From Arthrobacter psychrochitiniphilus (GTDB taxonomy: Bacteria > Actinomycetota > Actinomycetes > Actinomycetales > Micrococcaceae): DNA of 64,000 bases. Below are positions 27,280 to 39,328 of the stretch, piece after piece; positions within the stretch are counted from its first letter, which is position 1; each line of letters begins with the position of its first letter. The stretch lies in the NCBI RefSeq assembly GCF_003185915.1, contig NZ_QHLZ01000001.1, positions 372,001-436,000 on the forward strand. Direction: 5' to 3'. The position numbers and the translations under genes are program-made. The notes under the pieces are model-generated. The model did no database searches. It was not told the origin of the DNA and was given only the letters and a program-made list of their open reading frames with translations.

Positions 27280-28281
27280 TCACCTATTCCCTAGTGTTCC
27301 GCTGATTGCTGCTCCGGCACCCGATGCCGGCGAGGTCCTGCGCAGCTGTTTGGCCCGTTCACGGCTGCGGATCTCACGCGCCCTTACCAACCCGCTGAGA
27401 ATTCCGCGGACATAGGCGCGCAGAGGTGCCGGTGAACGCAGCAATTGCCTACGCCCGCCCCGGCACAGAATCTCGTAAGAAACCTTGGGTGTTGCATAAA
27501 TCCAGCTGCGGAATTGTTTTCCCTGCACATGTTTAGCGCCGTAGAGCAGGCGGTTGCGGATGTTGTAGAAATAGTAGATTTCTGATTTGGTCCCCTCCCC
27601 GCTTACCCCGGTTTGTGTTCCGCCAGGGTCATGCACCGCGGAAATTTCGCGAAGGACAGCCAGGCGCCCGCCGTGACTGACAACCCGCCGTGAGAGGTCC
27701 ACATCTTCCCAATACAGGAAGTAATCTTCATCAAAGCCGCCCACTGTCCGCCACATCTGCCCGGAGATGGCAAAGCAGGCTCCTGACAGCCACGGTTGGT
27801 GCGGTCCATCCGGTAGCGGACTGCGGCGGCTCGCCACCCTCCCCGAGGCCGGGTACAAATCCATCCCGTCAAACCACACCTCGCCACTGCTGGTCCTGAT
27901 CAGGGGTGCGGCCATGAGAGTTGCCTCGGCAGCGACTGCGCAGACCAGCGCCACCAGGTCACCGGTTTCAATCCGGGCATCAGGATTGAGCACTGCCAGC
28001 GCCTGGGCCCCCTCGCTCAAGGCCACAGCTGCCCCCGCATTGACAGCGGCGCCAAATCCCCGGTTGCTCTCCAACGCTAGAACGCTCCAGCCGTAACGGG
28101 TGGCCAGCACGTTGAGCCGGGCTAGTTCCGTGGCACTGGTGAAATTATCAACAATGACAATGCGGCCCCCAGCTGCTTTCAGCTCAAGTCCTTGGAGGTT
28201 TTCCTCCAGAAGGTTCGATGAGCCGTAGTTGACAACTAGCAAGGCGAAAGCTGTGGGAGTTCCCCCTGAAATATGCGCCAT
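27280..28281 (-). CDS. Glycosyltransferase family 2 (rhamnosyltransferase-like)
   Basis: A 333-residue GT-A enzyme. It has LLVVNYGSSNLL, ESNRGFGAAVNAGAAVA, the divalent-metal motif LNPDARIE, the GACFAISGQMWRTVGGFDEDYFLYWEDVDLSRR acceptor segment (in pieces) and the late HDPGGTQTG histidine. This layout is typical of RfbF/WbbL-like rhamnosyltransferases; rhamnose precursor genes are near at 31.6-35 kb. AGGAGGGG just before the ATG is a strong ribosome site. It is followed after 4 bp by the lipoprotein gene. Confidence 0.88.
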   Translation of the reverse strand: MAHISGGTPTAFALLVVNYGSSNLLEENLQGLELKAAGGRIVIVDNFTSATELARLNVLATRYGWSVLALESNRGFGAAVNAGAAVALSEGAQALAVLNPDARIETGDLVALVCAVAAEATLMAAPLIRTSSGEVWFDGMDLYPASGRVASRRSPLPDGPHQPWLSGACFAISGQMWRTVGGFDEDYFLYWEDVDLSRRVVSHGGRLAVLREISAVHDPGGTQTGVSGEGTKSEIYYFYNIRNRLLYGAKHVQGKQFRSWIYATPKVSYEILCRGGRRQLLRSPAPLRAYVRGILSGLVRAREIRSRERAKQLRRTSPASGAGAAISGTLGNR

Positions 28282-28289
28282 GGCCCCTC

Positions 28290-29354
28290 CTAACCCACAT
28301 CTGAATTGACGGCAAGCCTGCTGTGTATCCCCGCACCGTGCTTCGCTTGGTGGTCAAGCGCGTTTTCAAAAACCCGCAGGTGTTCAGCACCTGTGGACTG
28401 CCATGACCGTGCCGATAAGTCCGGTGCGGTTCTGGGGGAATGCTCGCGCAGACGCATGAGTGTGCCTTCTACAGCGGCTGCCGTGAGCTCATTCCTGAAC
28501 AGATACACCCATCCGGGCCCTGCCTCTTCTTGTAACAACCGGTTGACGGGCGTATCAGGTAGCAGTACCGGACGGTTTAAGGACAGCGCCGCCATGGCAG
28601 CACCTGAATTGTGCATGGCGCAATACGGCAGAACAACCAGTTCTGCTTGGGTGACGGAGGCCACCAACTCGGCATCGGAGAGGTAGCGGAAATCGAACTC
28701 CACCCGGTCATCTCCCTGTGCCATCTCCAGAAGGTTGTGGCTGATCTCTTCCGTTGCGGCTTTGCCGGAAATTGATAGGGTCAATCCCGCCAGCTCGGTT
28801 TTCAGAAAGGATTCGAGCAGGGTTTCCACTCCCTTATAGCGACGGATCAGACCAAAAAAGGTGATGCGCCCTGGTGTGGGTTCGTTAACAGCTATGCCGG
28901 CAAACCAGTCCCGGTAATGGCCATGCAAGATGGTGGAGGCCGGCATGTCCTGGCCATGGCCGGTGCTGCTATTGAGGGTGATGGTTACGCGGGTTAGGCG
29001 CTCCAGCCACCCTTCTAACAGCAGTTGGCTGCGGGACAGGGATTCATGCGGCGCTATATTGTGCCGGGTTCGCACCACGGGTTTCCCCGATAGTTGAAGG
29101 CGGGCCAGGACCGCGGCAAACAACAGTTCACGGGCAACGCCCTTGAGCCCGCGGTTTCCAGCGTAAATCACCTCGGGCCAGTGAACGTGAAAAACATCGT
29201 AAGGCGCAAAGAGCGCACGCTTGAAGGAGAATGTGAGCACTTCGCACCCCGGCTCCTGTTCCAGAGCCCGGGCCAATTGCACAATATAAGGATTGGTTGT
29301 GGGCCTCGGTTCAGCAAAAGATTCCAACACACGCACCGTTGTTCTAGATTTCAT
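28290..29354 (-). CDS. GT-B glycosyltransferase
   Basis: A 354-residue protein with a GT-B pattern: DVFHVHWPEVIYAG in the N-terminal domain, VRTRHNIAPHES, then FFGLIRRYKGVETLLESF opening the C-terminal domain and VVLPYCAMHNSGAAMAALSLNRPVLLP as the donor-site loop. The HVHWPE signature is common in exopolysaccharide transferases of the GT4/GT70-like group. Donor and linkage cannot be told. Its ATG overlaps the stop of the DUF1972 transferase gene (ATGA), so translation is coupled. Confidence 0.82.
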   Translation of the reverse strand: MKSRTTVRVLESFAEPRPTTNPYIVQLARALEQEPGCEVLTFSFKRALFAPYDVFHVHWPEVIYAGNRGLKGVARELLFAAVLARLQLSGKPVVRTRHNIAPHESLSRSQLLLEGWLERLTRVTITLNSSTGHGQDMPASTILHGHYRDWFAGIAVNEPTPGRITFFGLIRRYKGVETLLESFLKTELAGLTLSISGKAATEEISHNLLEMAQGDDRVEFDFRYLSDAELVASVTQAELVVLPYCAMHNSGAAMAALSLNRPVLLPDTPVNRLLQEEAGPGWVYLFRNELTAAAVEGTLMRLREHSPRTAPDLSARSWQSTGAEHLRVFENALDHQAKHGAGIHSRLAVNSDVG

Positions 29355-30535
29355 CGTGATGCACCATGCTCCGGAACCACAGTGTGGCGCCTCAGCGGCG
29401 CGTTGAGTTCAATCTCCGGCACCGGAACCACCCGGCCCAGATCCCGCCTGACTAAGCGCAGGCACAGATTCTCATAACTATCAGCAACGTCATCCCAGCA
29501 ATACGCACCGGCACGTGCCAAGGCCTTTGCTCCACGGAGGGCAACGTTTGATTCGGCACATTCTGCAGCGGTTACCAGTGCGGGAATTTGTTCTTCAGTA
29601 GAAAAGTACTGGCCGGCGTCTGCGAGTACTTCCCGGTTGAAATTCACGTCAAAGGCATTGGTGGCTGCACCGGCACCCATGGCTCGCAGCAGAGACGGGT
29701 TGGTCCCTCCCACGGAGTGCCCATGCCAGTACACCAAGGCGTGTGAGTAGAGCTCGTTGAGAAGGTCCTGGTCCCATACTCCGCCCAGAAACCGCACCCG
29801 TGAATCAGCAGCGTTGTGTATTTGTTGGGTGTACTGCTCCGAATACGGTGCCGAGCCCACCACTACCAGCGGGTACTTTGCATCGCTACGGCTGAAGCCT
29901 TCAACAATGGTGTGCACATGATTTTCGGGTTCAAAGCGAGCAACCAGCAAATGGAATTTACCGGGTGTTAAACCGATGCCGCGAAGTTTTTCCGAACCTA
30001 TGGCCCCCAGAATGGGGGCGCCGTAGGCCATCAAATGAGTTTTTGCGCCATATTTGGTGGCGTAGTATTCTTGGATGCCGGCGGCATCTGCAATGAGGGC
30101 ATTGGAACAACGCACGGCCATGCGTTCTGCCCACTGGTAGTAGCTTTTGCCGGCACTGCCCCATTTGGCCCGCTGCCATTCCAACCCGTCAACGTGAGTG
30201 GCCACAGGAATTTGTGCGGCTCGCAGAACCGGCAACCACGGCGCATTGGCGGCGTTGAAAACCACTGCCGCGTCCACCCGATGGGCCAGAAGATGGCCAG
30301 TGGAAAGCCCCGTGTGCACCAAGGTTTCCAAGGAGCGGCGCCGGGGCGCCGGCAGCGTCACCAGGTTCATTCCCAAGTACGTTGTTGGCGGAGGTGAACT
30401 TGCGTTAGTTTGCCGGCAGTAGACAGTAACTTCATGCCCGCGTTCAGCAAGCCTTCGGCCCACTTCTTCTACACACGTTTCAAATCCGCCATAACGCGCA
30501 GGCACTCCCCGTGTACCGATTAGTGCGATGCGCAT
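29351..30535 (-). CDS. DUF1972 glycosyltransferase family 4 (rhamnosyltransferase-like)
   Basis: A 394-residue enzyme beginning MRIALIGTRGVPARYGGFET, the hallmark of DUF1972 proteins such as streptococcal WchF (beta-1,4-rhamnosyltransferase). The C-terminal GT4 half has LLVARFEPENHVHTIVEGF and YWHGHSVGGTNPSLLRAMGAG. It probably adds an early sugar, possibly rhamnose, to the lipid-linked repeat. I chose the ATG at 30535 (GGGAG upstream, family-typical first residues), leaving 101 bp to the previous gene; the frame is open further upstream to 30640. Confidence 0.88.
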   Translation of the reverse strand: MRIALIGTRGVPARYGGFETCVEEVGRRLAERGHEVTVYCRQTNASSPPPTTYLGMNLVTLPAPRRRSLETLVHTGLSTGHLLAHRVDAAVVFNAANAPWLPVLRAAQIPVATHVDGLEWQRAKWGSAGKSYYQWAERMAVRCSNALIADAAGIQEYYATKYGAKTHLMAYGAPILGAIGSEKLRGIGLTPGKFHLLVARFEPENHVHTIVEGFSRSDAKYPLVVVGSAPYSEQYTQQIHNAADSRVRFLGGVWDQDLLNELYSHALVYWHGHSVGGTNPSLLRAMGAGAATNAFDVNFNREVLADAGQYFSTEEQIPALVTAAECAESNVALRGAKALARAGAYCWDDVADSYENLCLRLVRRDLGRVVPVPEIELNAPLRRHTVVPEHGASR

Positions 30536-30636
30536 TGCTTGCTCCCGATCATCTGACCGAACCATAATTGCCCCCAGACATCTTTTTTTGTAATAATGAG
30601 ACCTGCAGACCGTCTTCGCGGCTGCGTTGATGAGGT

Positions 30637-31098
30637 TCACCGCACTAGTCGATGAATCTTTTTTGCCTCCTCGCTCTCTCGCTCCAGAAGCTCAAGCGTT
30701 CGCCTCAAGATGGTGCTGGATGTGTGGACGGTATAGGGAAAATAGATAATTTCAACGCCTAACGGCGCAAATTCCTGTTCGAGTTCTAATCCCTTGGCTG
30801 TGCCTTTCCAGTCATCGCCTTTGAAGAGAACGTCAAACGTGGTTTGGCGCCACATATCCACCTTGCTCGCCAAGGTTTCTGCTATTGCCTCATCAACGAA
30901 TCCAACGTTGCGGACTATTTCAAGGCGTTCACACAGGGGGATGACAGGTGTTCGGCCCTTACGGGCAATCAGCAACTGATCGGAGACCACCCCGGCGATG
31001 AGAAAGTCGCAGCGCGAGCGGGCTTGGCGCAACAGGTTTAGGTGGCCAACATGAAAGAGGTCAAAGGCCCCGGCTGCGTATCCGATTCTCATTGCCAT
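30637..31098 (-). CDS. Cytidylyltransferase (TagD-like, glycerol-3-phosphate cytidylyltransferase family)
   Basis: A 153-residue nucleotidyltransferase. It has GAFDLFHVGHLNLL (the HxGH CTP-binding motif), GDDWKGTAKG and the C-terminal SSTILRRT equivalent of the RTEGISTT motif. TagD-like enzymes make CDP-glycerol; other members use ribitol-, ethanolamine- or heptose-type phosphates, so the substrate is not certain. With the CDP-alcohol phosphotransferase further along the operon it suggests an activated-alcohol branch. GGAGA lies five bases before the ATG at 31098; a second ATG is two codons later. Confidence 0.85.
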   Translation of the reverse strand: MAMRIGYAAGAFDLFHVGHLNLLRQARSRCDFLIAGVVSDQLLIARKGRTPVIPLCERLEIVRNVGFVDEAIAETLASKVDMWRQTTFDVLFKGDDWKGTAKGLELEQEFAPLGVEIIYFPYTVHTSSTILRRTLELLERESEEAKKIHRLVR

Positions 31099-31241
31099 GT
31101 CATTCTCCGCGTAGTGTGCTTTGCACTGGGAGGACTTTCAAAATGGCGCAATGAAGAATTTCGCAGCCACACATGGGGTGTCACTACTGCTCCGGTAATT
31201 AACGAAATGCAGCGTACCCCCGGGTACCCCTGGCAAAACAT
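31089..31241 (-). CDS. Candidate 50-residue leader ORF
   Basis: A short frame (MFCQGYPGVRC...) preceded by AGAAGG seven bases before the ATG. Its stop overlaps the second ATG of the cytidylyltransferase gene in an ATGA arrangement and overlaps the preferred start by 10 bp. Third-position GC is not convincing (roughly half), and no family is recognisable. The layout parallels the small ORF at 55743-56024, which also follows a CAAGTA-box region and has a GAAGGTCTCA stretch before its ATG. Confidence 0.28.
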   Translation of the reverse strand: MFCQGYPGVRCISLITGAVVTPHVWLRNSSLRHFESPPSAKHTTRRMTWQ

Positions 31242-31558
31242 GTGAGACCTTCTTGTAATAGACCTTGCGTCAAGTGGTTAGTCCTTGTTAGTCCCATTAA
31301 AGAATCAACTCAGCCCGAAAGCACTACACGCCACTACCCGATTCGGGCAGCACAAAAGGGGCCGTGTACTTGTGTAGTACTTGCATATTTGTGGGGACTA
31401 CTTGGTTTGCACAGTCGTGTCCCAGCTGTGTCCTAGAAGTTGCTGGCACGTTTTGGGCGCAGCTGATAGGCCCGGGAGTTTCGGGCACATGTCAGCGCAA
31501 ATCGCGCGGGTCAAGCGGGGTTGGTGTTTGCTACTTTTTAGAGCAGTTCTTGTTGTTG
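31099..31558. other. Upstream region of the 31.1-17.6 kb operon
   Basis: About 460 bp without a long gene, lying between the end of rmlA and the cytidylyltransferase gene. It holds the three phased CAAGTA boxes at 31367-31404, the candidate leader ORF, and half of a 21-bp duplication at the rmlA end. TTGACG (complement of 31266-31271) could be a -35 element for the leftward operon, but the matching -10 is weak. Confidence 0.6.
31367..31404 (-). promoter_or_regulatory. Three phased CAAGTA boxes upstream of the long minus operon
   Basis: TACTTG occurs at 31367-31372, 31378-31383 and 31399-31404 on the plus strand, that is CAAGTA in the direction of the downstream operon. Start-to-start distances are 11 and 21 bp, about one and two helical turns. 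The outer two boxes and their flanks (GCAAACCAAGTAGT, nine bases, TATGCAAGTAC) are reproduced with identical spacing at 56156-56182. Confidence 0.6.
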
Positions 31559-34958
<3,400 letters not shown>

Positions 34959-34962
<4 letters not shown>

Positions 34963-36152
34963 GCGGGGTGCGGGCCGCAGTGGTTGGTGGGGGCATTATT
35001 GGTGTTGCGGTGGCCCGGGAACTGCTGCAGTCAGGATCTGCCACCGAGGTGGTCCTGTACGAGAAGGAAAACGAACTGGCCCAACACCAGACCGGGCACA
35101 ATAGTGGCGTGGTCCATGCCGGCCTCTATTACGAACCAGGCAGCCTCAAAGCGCGGCTGTGCAGGCGCGGTGTCAGCTTGCTACAGGATTTGGCTCAGCG
35201 GCAAAATCTGCCTTTCGATGAATGCGGGAAGGTGGTGGTGGCACGGGACGGCAGTGAGCTTGGACGCCTTGCCACCATTCTGGAACGGGCCCGTGCCAAC
35301 GGTGTTCCCGGCGTCCGGATGATCGACGGCGGGGAGCTGGCCCGGATTGAACCTCATGCCCGCGGCATTGCGGCACTGTACTCACCCACCACGGCCATCA
35401 CCGATTACAAGGCAGTAACACTGGGCTTGGCCCGTGAGTTTGAAGAGCTCGGCGGCGAGGTTCGCCTTGGCCTGCCCGTCACGGCGTTGGCGGATAAGGG
35501 CTCTGGAGTGGGCGTTGGCACCAGTTCCGGTTCAGAGAATTACGAGCTAGTGGTCAACTGTGCCGGGCTGCAATCCGACAGGGTAGCCAGAACCGCCGGG
35601 GATGAGAATTTCCCGCGCGTCGTGCCTTTCTTTGGGTCCTATTTCCTGCTCAAGGACACCAGCCGCCATCTTGTGAACGGACTCATTTACCCCGTCCCGG
35701 ACCCCCGCTACCCTTTCCTGGGGGTGCATCTGACCAAGCGGATCGACGGCGAAATTATGGTGGGTCCCAATGCTTTCCTCGCAGGTGGCCGGGAAGCCTA
35801 TGCGCCGTGGCAGCTCTCGCCCAAGGATTTGGCGCAAACTCTCTCGATGCCAGGGTTTTGGCGCTTTGCCGCAGGCAATATCCCGGCAGCAATCCGTGAA
35901 GGACGCACTGTTCTTAGTAAACGCTCCTTTATTGGCGCGGCCCGTGATTACGTCCCGGACCTCACCCTTGGCGATGTTCGCCCCGGCAGCCGCGGCATAC
36001 GCGCGCAGGCCATGAATGGTGATGGCAGCCTTGTGGATGACTTCGTCATTACAGGTTCGGCGAGGATGGTCCACGTACGCAATGCCCCCTCCCCCGGAGC
36101 CACATCATCCATGGCAATTGCCGAGCACATAGTCCGCGAGATCACGGGCTAA
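34959..36152 (+). CDS. lhgO: L-2-hydroxyglutarate oxidase (LhgO family)
   Basis: A 397-residue FAD-dependent oxidase of the DAO fold. It has the dinucleotide motif VVGGGIIGVAVAREL, the LhgO signature HNSGVVHAGLYY, YSPTTAITDYKAV and the C-terminal NAPSPGATSSMAIA. It oxidises L-2-hydroxyglutarate to 2-oxoglutarate at the membrane. Its coupling to rhamnose genes (GTG start overlapping the rmlCD stop) is not explained by the known reaction; it may be a repair enzyme carried along, or act on another 2-hydroxy acid. Confidence 0.88.
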
Positions 36153-36592
36153 ATCCGCCCTCCAGCGACCCAAAAATTACCTGCCCCCTGCGCCACAAAC
36201 CAAGTACACGCCAGCATGAGCACTGCTACTTGCAAGTACCAAGCTACTCTGGCGGCCGCTTCTGCGTGCCCATAAAGTCGGCATCGATACGTCTTTTTCT
36301 GGCATGCCGAACCTCAGCGTGCGGTGCCATCTAGGACGTGTCCGGCTGTGTTCTCACCCATTGCGAACATAGCGGGTTCACACTCAAACGGCCGGGGGGC
36401 AAATGTACATCTGCATGTCTACGTGCGCGGAGATCCGTGGGCAACGTGAGAGTGCTAACCCATGCCCCAACGTCTGCCGAATGTGTTTCCCACAAACATT
36501 CCTTGAAGAGGTTGGCCGATCCACCTGCGGAATTTCCCGCACGCTGACCGGCAGTTTGGCCCGCCTCTCACCGCAGAAGGCAGGTCTTCACC
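36153..36592. other. Upstream region of the triple glycosyltransferase gene
   Basis: About 440 bp. It contains the CAAGTA-box cluster at 36201-36238. A 66-codon frame at 36403-36603 (MYICMSTCAEI..., Cys-rich, overlapping the next gene by 11 bp) is preceded by a G-run very near its ATG. I do not count that frame as a confident gene. No terminator for the rml operon is obvious. Confidence 0.5.
36201..36238 (+). promoter_or_regulatory. CAAGTA-box cluster upstream of the triple glycosyltransferase
   Basis: CAAGTA at 36201-36206 and 36233-36238, 32 bp apart (about three turns), both in the direction of the downstream gene. The second is part of the perfect 12-bp palindrome TACTTGCAAGTA (36227-36238). 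Flanks ACAAACCAAGTAC and ACTTGCAAGTACC resemble those near 31.4 and 56.2 kb. Confidence 0.5.
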
Positions 36593-39211
36593 GTGGCCAT
36601 TGATGCTCCCGAATCCATGTACTCAGCAGGCATTCCAGTCCATCTGGTTGATTTTGAACGCACCATGTCAATTATCTCTCATCGGCTGGTTGAAGCCGCC
36701 CAGATACCCCTTTGCGTTGTGTCCGTCAATCTCGATCACATTCACCATTTCGGCACCTCAGGCCGCTGGAATGGCGCTTTGGAACATGCGGGCCCTTCGG
36801 AGTTCCTGAATTTGATTGACGGCGCACCTATTGCGGCACAGGCCAGGCGTTCAACGGGCCGGGTGTGGCCGAGGCTTGCTGGCAGCGACCTTATTGAACC
36901 AATCCTGGAAAAGGCGATCAGGCACGGATCTCGTATTGGGTTTCTAGGCGGCTCGCTCGAGACTCAGCAGGCTCTGCAAACCCGTTTTGCTGCCGAACGC
37001 CCTGACATGGCTATTTCCGGGTGGTGGTCACCCGAGCGGAGTCAATTATCCAACCACGGACTGTCCAAAGAATTGGCGGCGGAAATCCGTGCCGCCCAAA
37101 CCGATGTGCTGGTTGTGGGGCTGGGAAAACCCCGTCAAGAGTTGTGGATGGCAGAATACGCCGCCCACACTGGTGCCAAGGTGCTGCTCGGATTCGGTGC
37201 TGCCGTGGATTTCATGGCCGGAAAAGTTGCCCGCGCCCCGCGGTGGGCCTCGGACAACGGTCTTGAATGGGCGTGGCGTCTCTCCCGCGAGCCACGGCGA
37301 CTGAGCCGGCGCTACCTAGTGGACGGGCCGTCGTCGTACGTGGCACTGCGTGCCAGCACGGGCGTGAAAACTGCGCCGAAGGGCCATACCTCCAGGGAGC
37401 CGTACCGGATCAAAAGTGCCCGAGCCGTCCCCGTTGCCGGAAGCTTCGCCGGGCCGGAGGACACGGCGGATGTGGCAGTTCTGGTTGTCACCTACAACAA
37501 TGCCGACGATATACCCAAGCTACTGAAGTCGTTGCGGGAAGAAACGGCGGATCATTGCCTCCGGGTGATTGTTGCGGATAATTCCTCCTCTGATGCAACA
37601 CTGGAGACGCTAGCCGCCCATCCTGACGTCATCACCGTCAGCACCGGAGGTAACCTTGGCTATTCCGGTGGCATCAATGTTGCTGCCAAGCTTGCCGGCA
37701 CAGCCGAGCACCTCTTGGTCCTGAACCCCGATCTATCTGTGAGCCGGGGTGCCATCAAGGCAATGTTGGCCCGTATGCGCCATTCGGGTGCTGGGGCTGT
37801 TGTGCCGCGCTTGCTCGATGACGACGGCCAAATTTATCATTCACTGCGCCGGGAACCTTCGCTGTCCAGAAGTATTGGCGATGCGGTGGTTGGTAGCCGT
37901 TTCCCGGACCGCCCGGCGTGGCTTTCGGAAATAGAAACAGATGCAGAAAGTTACGTTTATGCCAGGCAGGTCTCATGGGCCACAGGAGCCGCGATCCTTA
38001 TCCGCAGCGAACTGGCCGCGAAACTAGGCCCGTGGGACGAACGGTTCTTCCTGTATTCCGAGGAAACCGATTACTTCCGCAAGATTCGAAACGCTGGCGG
38101 GACCATCTGGTTTGAACCTCTCGCTGTCATGAACCATGAACGCGGCGGTTCCGGTAGCTCAGCCGGCCTCACGGCTCTCATGGCCGTCAATAAGGTCCGC
38201 TACGCCCAAGCTCACCATTCCCGGCTCTACTCACTGGCCATGCGCGGCATTGTGGCAGCCGCTTCGGTGGCACGTGCCACCCAGCCCGGGCACCGAATGG
38301 CGGCGGGGATGCTGTTGGGCATGCGGTCCTGGGAGAACCTGCCCAAGGCTTCACCTGGTGCACGGGCTCTGCATAGAGCAGAGGGGGCGTTTCCTTCCGG
38401 GACCGTGATCATCCCGGCCTATAACGAAGCTGGGGTCTTGGCGAGGACTCTTCGTCCGTTGGCGAATCTGGCCGCGTCCGGGGCCATTGAAGTCATTGTG
38501 GCCTGCAATGGTTGTTCAGATGGGAGCGCTGCAGTCGCCTCAACATTCCCGGGAGTAGTGGTTCTTGACCTGCAAGAGCCGGGCAAAACTTCAGCGCTGA
38601 ATGCCGCTGACGCCATCGCCACACGCTGGCCCCGGATCTACCTTGACGCGGACATCGAGATCACTGCCGGAGCACTTGCCGAGGTCTTCGCCCATCTGGC
38701 CCAGCCTGGGGCTTTGGCTGCCCGCCCCACCTTCCGGTATGACACCTCCGGAGCCGATCTGCGGGTGCGCTCCTACTACAGGGCCAGGACTCGGATCCGC
38801 GGAATGCAACAGCATCTTTGGGGTGCTGGAGCGTACGCTGTGAGCGCGGCCGGGCACGCCCGTTTTCCCACCTTTCCCGAGGCTACAGCGGATGACGCCT
38901 ACGTAGATTCGTTGTTTATGCATGGCGAAAAGGTCATTTTAGATACGCCACCGCTTTTGGTGCGGACACCGCGCTCCACCCGCGAACTACACCACACCCT
39001 GCGCCGGATTTATCGCGGTAATCACGAACTTGCTCCCGGCACCGCCATGAGCTCCGGATTGGCGAATCTTGCTGCGAGCATTACCGGCCCTCTGGAACTT
39101 GTGGATGCTGGGGTTTATGCATCGTTGGCGTTCGCTGGCAAGTTGCGCAGAGGCAATTCACTGACTGTGGGCGGCGGATGGGACCGGGATGAAAGCAGCC
39201 GCTTGGCCTAG
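36593..39211 (+). CDS. Triple glycosyltransferase fusion (GT26 + GT2 + GT2)
   Basis: An 872-residue protein with three transferase modules. Residues about 1-245 are a WecG/TagA/CpsF (GT26) domain with CVVSVNLDHIHH, NLIDGAPIAAQAR and VVGLGKPRQELWMA. Residues about 290-545 are a rhamnosyltransferase-like GT2 with LVVTYNNADDIPKLL, NLGYSGGINVAAKLA, LNPDLSVSRG and LYSEETDYFRK. Residues about 600-860 are a second GT2 with GTVIIPAYNEAGVLARTL, ACNGCSDGSAAV and IYLDADIEI. All three keep key motifs, so one polypeptide may add three successive sugars. GTG start with AGAAGG and GCAGG upstream. A CAAGTA-box region precedes it. Confidence 0.88.
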   Translation: MAIDAPESMYSAGIPVHLVDFERTMSIISHRLVEAAQIPLCVVSVNLDHIHHFGTSGRWNGALEHAGPSEFLNLIDGAPIAAQARRSTGRVWPRLAGSDLIEPILEKAIRHGSRIGFLGGSLETQQALQTRFAAERPDMAISGWWSPERSQLSNHGLSKELAAEIRAAQTDVLVVGLGKPRQELWMAEYAAHTGAKVLLGFGAAVDFMAGKVARAPRWASDNGLEWAWRLSREPRRLSRRYLVDGPSSYVALRASTGVKTAPKGHTSREPYRIKSARAVPVAGSFAGPEDTADVAVLVVTYNNADDIPKLLKSLREETADHCLRVIVADNSSSDATLETLAAHPDVITVSTGGNLGYSGGINVAAKLAGTAEHLLVLNPDLSVSRGAIKAMLARMRHSGAGAVVPRLLDDDGQIYHSLRREPSLSRSIGDAVVGSRFPDRPAWLSEIETDAESYVYARQVSWATGAAILIRSELAAKLGPWDERFFLYSEETDYFRKIRNAGGTIWFEPLAVMNHERGGSGSSAGLTALMAVNKVRYAQAHHSRLYSLAMRGIVAAASVARATQPGHRMAAGMLLGMRSWENLPKASPGARALHRAEGAFPSGTVIIPAYNEAGVLARTLRPLANLAASGAIEVIVACNGCSDGSAAVASTFPGVVVLDLQEPGKTSALNAADAIATRWPRIYLDADIEITAGALAEVFAHLAQPGALAARPTFRYDTSGADLRVRSYYRARTRIRGMQQHLWGAGAYAVSAAGHARFPTFPEATADDAYVDSLFMHGEKVILDTPPLLVRTPRSTRELHHTLRRIYRGNHELAPGTAMSSGLANLAASITGPLELVDAGVYASLAFAGKLRRGNSLTVGGGWDRDESSRLA

Positions 39212-39328
39212 TTCAGACAGGAGCGGAGCTTGCCAGGCCAGCCGACTCGCCGAGGTAGTATGTTACGATTTCATCTCGGGGGGAGATTGCCTAGGTCTAA
39301 ACGACAATCCTTCAGGACTATCCCAATC

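Noticed and set aside
36403..36603. A 66-codon Cys-rich frame overlapping the triple transferase start.
   Set aside because: The G-run is too close to the ATG for a normal ribosome site and coding character is unclear; left as a remark, not a gene.
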